Of a DNA stretch of 64,000 bases, positions 1 to 10,578 are shown in pieces. The position numbers and the translations under genes were made by a program. The DNA is from Hygrocybe punicea. Its lineage: Eukaryota > Basidiomycota > Agaricomycetes > Agaricales > Hygrophoraceae. The notes under the pieces are model-generated. The model searched no databases, was not told the DNA's origin, and saw nothing but the letters and a program-made list of their open reading frames with translations. How positions within the stretch are numbered: the stretch's first letter is position 1; each line of letters begins with the position of its first letter. Location of the stretch: contig OY744470.1 in assembly GCA_963556145.1 (NCBI GenBank), forward strand, positions 4,960,001-5,024,000, written 5' to 3'.

Positions 1-709
1 GGCTTTCAATCCTATATCAATAACCTTCGGATTCTGCACCAGAAACTGGCTCGTCAATTTCCTGACAAAGCAATGCAAGCTTTTACGCCTTCTACATACA
101 TAGATTACATGGCACTCACAATAGGAACCCGATATTTCACTGATCGCCGACACGACAACTCTTCCCCTCACATTCCATTCGAGCATGCCATCAATCCAAA
201 AGGCATATTAACCTCACTTGCGAATTCCCACTACTTTCATGGCCAGGACAATTGCGTACTTTATTACAAGTTGAAGTCTGATAGAAATCGACATTGGTGA
301 GTGACAATGAATTGGAATCATATCCCTACTGATGGAAATATTCATTAGCTTCATTCCAACAAACCCAACTTGCTTTAGAATCGGTGATATAGTGGAGGTT
401 CAGTTTACAATATCGGCAGTTCCGGTAAAGAAGAATAAATTCAAGATGATTCTGAATCTACGGTCATTGGCACTGGTAGACAGTGACTTCACAGAGGTAA
501 CACTTCAATACATCAAGAATTAAACGAATACTGATGTATATTCTCAGGAAGCAACTACGATTCGCAACAAGACAGCTTTGCCTACACTAACTACACAGCC
601 CAAAATAGCGATCAAACAACATGTTGGTTATGTGGAAGAGGGTAATGATGCAGAGGGTGTTGTGGAAACAAGGCAACGCTTCTATAATATGAATATAGAC
701 CAATGCTAA
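1..709 (+). pseudogene. Fragment of a repeated agaricomycete ORF, three exons, 5' end outside window
   Basis: The frame is open from the first bases of the window and reads through two well-formed introns: 298-354 (GTGAGT...TTAG) and 497-547 (GTAACA...TCAG). It then runs to a stop at 707-709. The spliced product contains FRIGDIVEVQ, then a PVKKNKFKM stretch and LRSLALVDS, then a basic segment ending VGYVEE. I recognise this block from large families of uncharacterised ORFs in agaricomycete genomes, often close to Plavaka or KDZ transposons; I know no function for it. The start lies left of the window. The neighbours are foldback elements, so it is more likely a transposon-associated relic than a host gene. 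The introns are inferred from GT-AG signals and frame continuity. A functional repeated gene cannot be excluded. Confidence 0.45.
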
Positions 710-744
710 TGTATAATATTGTATGTACTCAAACTGTTGATATG

Positions 745-1313
745 TTACAGCTGTTTTGCCATCTGATGGCAGCAACTGCACTGTTTTGAATCAATTGAGA
801 AATTTGGACTTGGTAGAATTTTGGGTGCTGTGTTTTGTATCTTATGAAATACTATTTGGATTAAGATGTTTATACAGGGAAAGTTGTACTATGTTTTGAG
901 GACTATCTATGCCCGTAATTACATTTGGACTATTTAGGATATAGTGAGTTGTTGATGAAATAAAAGGTAGACCAGTACTTTTTGACACCCAAAATGATAC
1001 TGTCAAATTATGACATCGAAAGAGCTCATATGAAGAAGACTGGAGGGAGAAAGTTGTTCATCTTTTCAAGGCCTAGAAGTACATATACCATATTCTTCTC
1101 TATTTTTGTCCTTTGAGCCGTCATTGCCTCTGTACTATGTTTGTCTGTCATTAGGCTCGAAATACAACCTGAATCACAAACTGTATAACCATCTTGATCC
1201 AAACAGTATTTCATGAGATACAAAACACAGCACTCAAAATTCTACCAAGTCCAAATTTCTCAATTGATTCAAAAAGGTGCAGTTACTGCCATCAGATAGT
1301 AAAACGACGGTAA
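745..1313. repeat. Foldback element, family B, copy 1 (internally deleted)
   Basis: The left end begins TTACAGCTGTTTTGCCATC, and the right end is its imperfect inverted complement. The left arm (745 to about 1105) contains the family B core also found at 3843-4660 and 25200-25995 (GTATCTTATGAAATACT, AGTTGTACTAT, CTAGAAGTACATATACC). The right arm is much shorter: after a turn near 1110-1170 the sequence jumps straight to the complement of the outer arm, so part of the right arm has been deleted. There is no coding capacity. It is probably a non-autonomous transposon. Confidence 0.6.
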
Positions 1314-2714
1314 ACCATTGAAAGTTGTAAATCACGATGATACATGGAACCATTCTGAATACATCAATTTACTATGAAATGTGTCTTCTATATACTGTAA
1401 TTGAAATTTGGCTATTGATTCAGGCATCTAGCATTGATGACACATATGTGACATGTCCTGATATTGTATTCTTCAATCATTGTTACTGTGACTCTGCAAT
1501 TTGAGGATCCACAATATGCAAGAGGTGTATCTTCTTGCTGAAAAGATGAGAATGAGCTATTGAAAATTCATTATCTACCTATACTCCAGATGTAATGTTT
1601 GCATATTCTCTTGATAGCTAACTATATCCATTGTTCAATGTGTACTCATCACATATGACAATAGTAAACTGAACATATTGACCGAACACATTGACCGAAC
1701 ACACCGAACATGTCCAATATGTTTGGTTTGTGGTCCATGAAACTGAATTACAATTCATTGTACAAATTCAATCAAACTACCTTTACTTCTCATATGTGAT
1801 GCATAACCTTTTGTTCAAAGACGTGTCATATTAACTGGACGAAATCTACAGGTGCAACAAGCATATTTACTCCTTTATATCTAAATTGATGACAAAATTC
1901 ACTGCTGTACTGAGAAGCCTATGTTGCTATGTTCCTGCATTGATACCATTGGATTGCATCTTGGCCCAACCTTCACTTTTTCCCATCCTGCCATAAATAT
2001 GATGCTTTGCTATTTAATAATTGCTTTCCCATCATATTAGTTTGTTCTGGCATGATTGGAGCTTCTCTTGAACTAATTATGTTCCTTGTCCTTTTGTCTT
2101 GATCTCGAATCATTATGCAGTTGACTGCATTTATTGTACTATTTTCATGTCCTTTGATGAAACATCAACAAATTATACACCTCACCCTTATGAGCCCATT
2201 CAATGAATACATTGAAACAGCATCTGGGGTACAATGTGTGAACTCCATAGTTTCTCAATGTTGATAGTTCTGCTTGCACTTTCTCTGCTTCAATATGGGA
2301 TGTCAAATGTGGCACATAATGCACATCCAACAACTGTCCAGACTTTTATTTCTGCTATTATTTGTGCAATTGCAATGCCCCGAATTCAGGGACATCTGCA
2401 AAACACTTTGTGCCAAAAAATGATGAACCAGCCAGTTAAACCAGTGTTCAACCTGTTCCTTGTGATTCCAATGTACATAGCTATTATATGTATCTGTAGA
2501 CAAAGTTATCATATCTGGTTCATTCAGTCTATATTGCACTGGCAATTCCTCAGAATACAGCAGGGATACTAGTTGGACAATACAGAACTCTCAGTACTGT
2601 TCAGACAGGTTTTCAACTCATCCATCTGTCATAATGTGCACATTACACTAACAAAGAATTCAATTATTGTCATGAAGTCGGCTTAGCAGTGGACTACCCT
2701 TTCCTGACTTGACA
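1314..2714. other. AT-rich stretch with no recognisable gene
   Basis: There are open frames on both strands at 2145-2572, but none matches a family I know and none has a convincing start and intron structure. A short run of related words (TTGACCGAACACA) occurs near 1678-1705. This is probably decayed mobile DNA. Confidence 0.4.
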
Positions 2715-2936
2715 CCTTTGATCTGGTGACCTTATTGTTCTTGCTCATTTGAGACAACAAATTCTCACAGTTACAAAGTCAGCAGTCACACAGTTTCAAA
2801 TTTATTCACAGGGCTTCAAAATTGTTCCCACAGTTTGCAACAATTGTTCCCACGGCTTGGCAAATTAGAGTGTGACCCTGAGTTGAAAAATCCACCATAT
2901 AGAACGATTCCCTTATAGGGACTCGTAATACCCAGA
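2715..2936 (+). repeat. Dispersed repeat, family D, copy 1
   Basis: This segment (CACAGTTACAAAGTCAGCAG, then GGCTTCAAAATTGTTCCCA, then AAATCCACCATATAGAA and CCCTTATAGGG) recurs in reverse orientation at about 59624-59803, with scattered substitutions. No ORF is conserved between the copies. It may be the edge of a larger element. Confidence 0.5.
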
Positions 2937-3842
2937 GATACTCTTGATTGAATAGGCCCTGTAACCAAAACAGTTCATATTCAACTGGTGAATATTGTTA
3001 TCAGTATTCATTAGTTCATATTTTTATATTCCAGTAGTAAATATTAGTATTTTCAGTACATCACGCATCCAATTTCTATTTATACCTACTCAAAGTCTCA
3101 ATTCTTAATTGAAGAGACCTCACTATTACATTCTATTGATTCATATATTACAAATACCCACAAACCCCTTCCTGATGGGTTATTTAGATATTAGAAACCC
3201 ACGAACAACAAGAAGGTACCTGAACAAAGTCAACTCCAGTAATTCTTGGTGAAACAAACATTCACATAACATCGGACAGCAGGAGAGACGATGGTGCTCA
3301 CAATGATGGTGGGGACATGGTTGATTACAGGAATGATCGCACTGAGGACCTCAGCATGGACAATGGCAAGGATGACAGTGACAATCAAAGTCTCCAAATG
3401 AGTAAAAAGCGGTTGGCAAGTTTCCTCTTCACTTTGTGTTTGAGTTCTCTTCTGATTTTTCACAGGTGGCCACCGTCAAGAGTCTTGCCAAATAGTTCAG
3501 CCGTACATATCAATCATTTCTCACCTTTCACTTACATAAACCACCCTTCAGAATGCCTTGGTGACAAGAAATGACATTGTGATCCTCGTAAATTATCTGC
3601 AGGACCACACTGATGTGGTGTGTTCTATGCCCTGTCCCAGCCCTGCTGCCATGGATCAAGCAAGTGGGGTAACACAAGCAAAATGATGGAGCCACGCTGT
3701 TCAACATCAGGATGGACATGCATTGGAGACTCAGGCCTCAAAGAATTTGAGCTTCTCAAACTTGACATCCAGCCTGAATATGATCTTTCCCTCAGTCCAT
3801 TGGTCTTTGGGTATGCGACTCATTGTGTTAACGCTGTTGCTA
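2937..3842. other. No recognisable gene
   Basis: The stretch is AT-rich. Overlapping open frames lie on both strands at 3230-3943, but they show no family signature, no plausible splice structure and no consistent codon use. I see nothing else in it. Confidence 0.35.
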
Positions 3843-4660
3843 TTACAGCCATTTGCAGGCATCTTGGCAGTTTTGAAAATTTTGAACTGATTGAACACTA
3901 TCGACTTAGACAAAATTACTGTACTCAATCTTGTATCTCATGAAATACTGCATGGATTGAGATGGTTGTAGAGGGAAAATTGTACTATTTTCTAATGGCT
4001 ATTGGCTCCTGTAATTACATTTTAACAAAATTTAGTGTATGATGAGTTGTGGATGAAGTAAGAGGTGACCCAGTGTTTTTTAACACCCAGAATGATATTG
4101 TTAAATTATGGCATCAAATGAGCTCCTATGAACAAGATTGTAGAGAGAAAGTTGTTCATTTTTTCAAGGGCTAGAAGTGCATATACCGTGTTTTTCTTTA
4201 TTTTTGTTCTTTGAGCCAACATATATGATTCTTGTGATATTTTGATCCCAAAGCAGACAAATGTAGTCCAGCTGTAATGTTGGCTCAAAGAACAAAAATA
4301 AAGAAAAACATGGTATATGTACTTCTAGCCCTTGAAAAAATGAACAACTTTCTCTCTACAATCTTGTTCATGGTAGGAGCTCGTTTGATGCCATAATTTA
4401 ACAATATCATTCTGGGTGTTAAAAAACACTGGGTCACCTCTTACTTCATCCACAACTCATCATACACTAAATTTTGTTAAAATGTAATTACAGGAGCCAA
4501 TAGCCATTAGAAAATAGTACAATTTTCCCTCTACAACCATCTCAATCCATGCAGTATTTCATGAGATACAAGATTGAGTACAGTAATTTTGTCTAAGTCC
4601 ATAGTGTTCAATCAGTTCAAAATTTTCCAAAACTGCCAAGATGCCTGCAAATGGCTGTAA
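3843..4660. repeat. Foldback element, family B, copy 2 (full palindrome)
   Basis: The ends are TTACAGCCATTTGCAGGCAT and its inverted complement (GATGCCTGCAAATGGCTGTAA-type). Arms of about 370 bp mirror each other up to a short turn at about 4215-4275 between GAGCCAACAT and ATGTTGGCTC. No target duplication is obvious on either side. There is no ORF of note. It shares its internal sequence with 745-1313 and 25200-25995, although the outermost 30-40 bp differ among copies. Confidence 0.75.
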
Positions 4661-6242
4661 ACTTGAACTCTTCAGATTGTCAGAGCAATTCAGATTTGGA
4701 ATGAGAAAAGCCCAAACCTTGTCTCTTCTTGATATTCACAAGGTTGCTTGACCTTGTTTCTACTGCCAGATGTATTTGAAAGTCATTAATGTTATCTGGC
4801 GTTCCAAATGTAGATTTATTATTCCACCTGATCCTACAGATAATCTCACTTAAGAAAGTTGCTGTAACACATGCAAATTCATGGAATATCTCCAAGGAAA
4901 CTCTGCCGATAGGTGGAGAGGTTATTCTGTACATTATGAACTGTTGATGCTACCCAATTTTGATATTGTTCAAGATTCATGTAGTACTTCCTCATTCGTG
5001 ACTACTCAACCCTCTCATCACAGCACAGCCTACAAGCTTGATTAGACTGCCGAGAGTAGCCTAAATTGGCCATCATTTGTGATCTCCCCATCTGTGATGG
5101 TACTCAATCCAGTCAGCAGCTCCCACAATGGGAAAGCTGATGCGCTATCAATCCGGCATAAAAAATCATCATTCTTTTTTGCTGTTTTTGACTGTCCCCA
5201 ACTGTGTCTCACTTGAGGAACCCATGAAAGAATCAATGGTTGTCAGAGAGGGGTGAGCTGGGCCAGCTTGTAGATCCCAACTAAATGTTACAACTCCTGA
5301 TATCGCATGCTTTCAATATTAATATTTTTCCATAGGCAATGATTTGCGAAGGATTCAGCTTGACACAGTCCTCCGCGTCCACAATAGTTTCGAATTAATG
5401 GATACCTGTATAGAGGCAGTCTTGGGAGCATTTAGGTATTTATTCACTTCCTTTGTTACATTGTTGTGTCTTTCGCTCCTCATGGAACAACTTGTTTTCA
5501 GTATCAATACCTTCTCACGTCTTCATTCCTGGAGAACAGAGGATCCAACTCCTTGTACTGTGGTCAACAAATGGGCAGCCAATGTATTGTACAATCCCTT
5601 CAGCAGCACCTTCAATCTCTTTGTCAGATCGAATGCCTTTAATTCCTTGTCGACGATTCTCCACCAGCAGGTTGGCAGAAAGATCTTCTCATATTGATGC
5701 ATTTACTCAGTCGAATGTTCTGTGTTATTTAGACAGGGTATAACTCCCCAGCTACTCAATGGTGTGGTGAGTTAAAGGCAGTGTTTGTCATGTGTGACTG
5801 TGATGGAATGCAAGAAATACAAACATAATGGAAGAATACTTATATATGGAGAGTAGGAGTACTTATGGACCATTGAAGTTCTCAAAGAAAAGTTGTTGTG
5901 GCACAGTGGTTATCGGTACCATATATAATGTTGAGGATGGTGATGAGAGTTCTACCCTGGCTGGGTACATTTTTTATATGGATGACATAATGCACTCAAA
6001 GAACTGTGACTCCACATGGACTCTGTTTAACATGGACTCCACTCAGAATTTTATAAGTGGGAGTCCTGATCCTCCACCTAAAGTCCCATGGAGTCCACCA
6101 TGTGGACTGGACTTGAGGTGGACTGAAGGTGGATGGAAAAATGTCAATTTGGCTGTGAGTCCACATTAAGTCCACCTAAAGTCCACCTAATAGTCCGAAT
6201 GCAGTCCACCTAGAGTCCGCCAAGAGTCCACATGGACTTTAG
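4661..6242. other. Degenerate stretch ending in a cluster of AGTCCAC motifs
   Basis: From 5344 to 5743 there are overlapping open frames in two frames that may be eroded exons of the protease-like gene that follows; I cannot assign them. From about 6008 to 6245 the sequence is packed with the hexamer AGTCCA and its complement TGGACT, usually extended to AGTCCACCT or AGGTGGACT, in both orientations. This looks like the subterminal repeat region of a small transposon inserted just upstream of the ORF at 6243. Confidence 0.4.
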
Positions 6243-6903
6243 GTGGATCCCTGGCTTAGTGACAAGTGCTCTAAAAATGTGGCATTTGAACAGCTAAGAG
6301 ATCACCTCAGAACTATACTGCATAACATGAATCCTACAGACTTTCCTAGAGGCTCTGTAGGCATTAGTGTTGGAAATCTGGCTATGAAGTTGTTTAAAGT
6401 CAATGACATTGTAGCTTCTTCTCAGCACCAATGTTCTCAGTGCAATTTTGAAGATGAAGCAATTGATGACAGACTAGGCTGTGTTGCATGCTTATGACAC
6501 CATTAAACAGTCTACCATGAATTGGGTTGATACCTTGCCACAGAAAACCAATAGAATATGTCCTGATTGCAACAGCAGAATGAATCAACTTGTATTTTAT
6601 AATGAAGCACCACACATTCTTGTTCTAGAGTATCCATTCAAAAATATTGAAACCAGTCATAGACTAGAATTTGTTTCAGAGACTGACACAAAGACATTAG
6701 AACTTAGAGGCATTGTATATCATGGTCAATATCATTTCACCTCACATATGATTACTGCACAGAAACAAGTATGGTGTCATGATGGAATGATTACAGGCAA
6801 CTCTTGTTCCAGAGACACTGTTCTAACACAACTTTCAGATCATGATATCAGACACTGTAAAGACAGAAACCTGGTACTAAATACTTATGCTCAGAGTCTT
6901 TGA
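6243..6903 (+). pseudogene. Ubiquitin-specific-protease-like (peptidase C19 fold) C-terminal half, frameshifted
   Basis: Two open segments (6243-6497 and 6481-6903) join across a single-base frameshift near 6480. The combined product has features of the C-terminal half of C19-type deubiquitinases. A zinc-ribbon-like pair CSQC...CPDC is followed by GIVYHGQYHFTSHM, which corresponds to the His box, and then WCHDG. The catalytic Cys box expected upstream is not recognisable, and the preceding DNA is an AGTCCAC-rich insertion. Such domains occur as expanded, transposon-associated ORFs in Agaricomycetes. The frameshift and missing N-terminus point to a relic. Family assignment is from motif layout only. 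Confidence 0.5.
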
Positions 6904-6927
6904 GCATCCTCCTTGAGGTCAAGCACA

Positions 6928-7359
6928 GCTGTCTTCATGTGGTAATCTGTTCTGTAGCATTCAAGGTCATGGAGAAGTAGGGTTGAGCAAATGTGAGTTA
7001 ATTGTCAGCACACTGTTTGGGGGGCAGTTGTATTTGGCAGTTGACCTGTTGCTCCCTGAGCAATTGCTTCATGGCTGAGAGTGTTGCATGATGGTGCAAC
7101 ACAGGGGGAGATGGCAGGTAGAGAGGAGGTTGATGAAGACTGAAGACACTCCATGTAGTTTTATTTTACATGTTACAGAGGTGGGAGGTGGGCTTAAGAA
7201 TAATTTGCAATATGCAATATGCAACACATGCTATGAATCTTATGCCATATGTAACATGCTTTATGCAATTTAATCTGGTTCCTTAATTCAACAAAGAAAT
7301 GGGGAGGGGGAAAAAAGAACTTGTTCATGCCATGTGCAGCACTGGTCCACTAAACAAGT
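6928..7359 (+). repeat. Family A foldback element, right-end fragment
   Basis: This matches the outer right arm of the family A element at 37265-37689: CAGCTGTCTTCATGT, GAAGTAGGGTTGAGCAAATG, GGGGGCAGTTGT, then TTCATGCCATGTG and the terminal CCACTAAACAAGT. Only the terminal 430 bp or so are present; the rest is absent. It abuts the Copia relic directly at 7360. Confidence 0.65.
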
Positions 7360-7809
7360 ATCAAACGAGACCACCAACAATGGAAAGTCACCCTGTCACA
7401 AAGCTGTTATATCCAGAAGATACTTGCGAAGGTCAGAATGAAGGATGTGAAACTGGTATCAACCCCAATAGATCAGAACATGATCCTACGAATAAACAAA
7501 ACCAAAACCGATGAGAGTGAGCAGAAACACACCTCAAACGAGTACGTGACACAAGTTGGAGAGCTCTTGTATGCTGCAAATGCAACGAGACCCAATATCA
7601 TGTATGCAACTGTAACTGTTGCGCAATTCACACAGAACCTGAGTCCAGAACACTGGACAGCACTTAAAAGGATATTCTGCTACCTAAAAGGAACAATGGA
7701 CTACGAATTAATCTATGGTGGAAAGGACCAATGGATTACAACTGAAACCATTCATTACATTGATGCCAATTGGGGATCCAACCCACACTGGAAATCCATC
7801 AGCGGATAT

Positions 7810-8227
7810 TAGTGTTGCTGAAGTTCAGTTTAGTTCAGACACAGGTTTGGAGCATATTTGTGAAATATCTCAAGGAGATTAATTTGTATTTGCCCAGAAT
7901 TTTTTTGATGGCTTCTTTAACACTTTAAATTCTCTTGTATGATTTGTGCCTAAAGGTAATGTAAAAATTGAAAATTATAAAAATGCAAAAGGGGGTGTAA
8001 GTCTGAGGTTTTTCAAAAAATCAAAAAACCTTGGACTTACATACCCTTTTGCATTTTTATAAATTTCAATTTTTATATTACCTTCAGGCACAACCTATAC
8101 AAGAGAATTTAAAGTGTTAAAGAAGCCATCAAAAAAATTCTGGGCAAACACAAATTAATCTCCTTGAGATATTTCACAAATATGCTCCAAACCTGTGTCT
8201 GAACTAAACTGAACTTCAGCAACACTA
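7810..8227. mobile_element. hAT-type foldback MITE inside the Copia RNase H domain
   Basis: This is a 418-bp near-perfect palindrome with ends TAGTGTTGCTGAAGTTCAG and its inverse. It is flanked by an 8-bp duplication, GCGGATAT at 7802-7809 and GTGGATAT at 8228-8235, with one C/T difference. Removing the element and one copy of the duplication restores the Copia reading frame from SISGY into VFTVAGG. Ends and duplication length fit the hAT superfamily. It has no coding capacity. Confidence 0.85.
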
Positions 8228-9315
8228 GTGGATATGTGTTCACGGTTGCAGGGGGAGCCATGGCTTGGAGCTTGGAGAAGCAGAGCACGATTGCATTGTC
8301 AATGGCTGCAGCGGAATATGTCGCTGCTACTCATGCCACGAAGCAGTTGATCTGGCATAGAAACTTATTGAAGGAATTGGACCTACAGTTGGACGAGACA
8401 TCAATTCTATGATCCGATAATCAGGCCGCAATCGCTATATTGCACAACCTGGAATTCCACGCACAGATGAAACATATAGATATCAATCTACATTTCCTAT
8501 GAGATCACATCTGGTCCTTAAAGTCATGTATATTTCTTCCAAAGAAAATCTAGCAGACATATTTATGAAAGGGTTACCTTGCCCGCTTCCCGCAAAGTTC
8601 ACAACAGAACTTGGTCTATTGACCGGTGTGACGGCGAGTTCTGTTGTAGACCCGGAATGGGAATCTACGAAAAGGGGTGATCAGCTAGAAAGTGATCAGA
8701 GGAATCAGTTTCTTTTAGAAAGGTCTAGTCAATCCAACCTGAATCCAGGGGTTCTGGAATCAGAGGGAGAATGTGGGGGAAAGGACGAAGGCAGGTATAA
8801 ATGAGACGGGACGATAAGAGGATTCTATATGGGACTCTGGGTATCGGTATTTCTATATTGTTTGGTAGTATAAATGTGCTACTTTTATACTACTGTGAGG
8901 GATCCTGTGCTGTAGTAACCATGTACTACAAGCAAAGGCTGTAAGTGATAGGGGCGAGTGGAGTGGAGGATGGGTGGAGTGGCACTATGTACAAGGAGAT
9001 GGGAAATGAAGATACATGATACATGACTATAAACGTACTGATTCGGGGTCGTTAGGGACATTGCATCTTGAGTAGGAACGATTCCAGAGGTGGAATCCGG
9101 AACGGAATTGATGGAATGAGCGGAATCGGGCGGAATCAATGATAAAGGAATGGGAATGGATGGGAACAGTGTCAGATATGAAGGGGATATGGATCCATAC
9201 GATCTGGAGCCTCTACACTGGAGAGGAACCAGAAAGAGTGGAACACGTAACGGAATACAGAGACAATGTTTACCACGACCCAGAATGAGTCGAAGAGAAT
9301 TTGACCAAGGGGGGG

Positions 9316-9532
9316 TGTTGGGAATAGTGGCCCAATAGTCACAGAAAGGATTGGTAATCCATATCACATGACCCCAGAACTCAAACACGCCTGCCCAATG
9401 AATAATGCTGGTGTGCAGCAGTTATTCTTCTTAACACAAGAAACTTCTAGTAGAGTTAGCAAGTAGTATAAAAACCCTCTCAGAGAGAGGCAATTATAAT
9501 TAATTCCACATAAAAAATCTTAGCAGTCAACA
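9316..9532 (+). repeat. 3' LTR of the Copia relic
   Basis: It begins TG and ends CA after a polypurine tract, is 217 bp long, and carries a TATA-like stretch (GTATAAAAACC) near 9467. No partner LTR is present in the window. Boundaries are inferred from the TG...CA rule and the tract. Confidence 0.6.
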
Positions 9533-10578
9533 ATGACTGCACCATATATTTATTCCATAGGGTGAGGGCACTGAGGGCACACCCATAGTTTTGCAGCCAA
9601 TTTTGCCTTCTCTTACCTTGCAAGGGTGGCTGGCCATGTCAATTCACATGGACCTGGCCCTTGCAAGGTACCTGGTGGTGATTCTGATAGCAATTTTGCC
9701 CTCCTCAGGTGATCCTGATGGTGTTGTTTTATACCCCCATTGCACTTGTCCTGGTCTAAGCCATGGTCATAGCAGTTAGCAGAGGTCAGAGGTGATGGAA
9801 CTGGGGGCCCAGGACTCACCTGTAGACCTTATCAAGCTCCTTTATATCATCCTGTTTAATATTAAAACCCCAAATAGCATTTGAAACCCATAAATTGTGG
9901 TGTACAAGCCAATATCACATTTTTTCCATGTGCCAATTCCACATTTTTGCATACTTTATACCTATGGGTTTAAACTGTTTAAAACCCCTAGATTAAGGGT
10001 GAACTATTTTAAAAGTAGAATGTTTTAGACAGAATATCACTTTTACCTTCTGAACAACTCTATTCTTGAATATATTTGACTAATATACAGTAATATACAG
10101 TAATAACAGTATAATATCTAAATATGCTATTAATAACTGCTTAATATTTAATAAATTTACAGGTATTGTCCTTACCATATTTATAAGAGGGCAGAGCCAG
10201 GGCCAACCCTCAGGACCAATTGCTAACTTGGCCCTTGGCCCTTTGGGTCTGAGCCAGGGTCAGCCCTAGGACCAGAGGCTCATGGCCCTGCCCTTATACA
10301 AGCTCTGACTGACTGGTTTCAATTTGACGCCAAAGCAAATGGAGTTGTTGTGACTTGAGCAGGGGGTTTCACATTATCATGAGCAACGAAAACAATCTTG
10401 ATACACATCTAACAAGCCGAAAGCCATGAAATGAGTAAGAAAGGTGTGTCGACGAAGTAAGGAAAGTACGATCAGGATCAGGATCAGGATCAGGAACATG
10501 ATATGGCCAATCTATGTTGTTTAGTAATCGGGTTCTGCTCTAGCGGTTCGATATCCGCGTCTCCTGCTTTCAAGACCG
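9533..10578. other. Boundary stretch between mobile DNA and the host-gene island
   Basis: I see no gene. There is a small inverted repeat at about 9615-9670 (CCTTGCAAGGG...CCCTTGCAAGG), an AT-rich block at 9830-10170, and a microsatellite of four ATCAGG units at 10471-10494. The stretch after 10320 already has the balanced composition of the gene island and serves as the 3' flank of the LtrA-like gene. Confidence 0.4.

Larger units (their letters stand above)
7360..9532 (+). mobile_element. Truncated Ty1/Copia retrotransposon relic with 3' LTR
   Basis: Only the 3' part remains. At 7438-7809 and 8228-8600 the frame encodes the end of the reverse transcriptase and the RNase H domain: STPIDQN, RPNIMYAT, LKRIFCYLKGT, IDANW, then GYVFTVAGGAMAWS, AAEYVAATHATKQ, SDNQAAIA and LADIFMKGLP. 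A hAT-type MITE (7810-8227) splits RNase H, and an in-frame TGA sits at 8410 just before SDNQ, so the copy is dead. The 3' LTR begins TGTTGGGAATAGTGG at 9316, after a purine run (AAGGGGGGG), and ends in CAACA at 9532. The 5' half and 5' LTR are missing. Confidence 0.75.

Noticed and set aside
2234..2572. 112-residue hydrophobic frame
   Set aside because: An overlapping opposite-strand frame is equally open, and neither shows conserved motifs.
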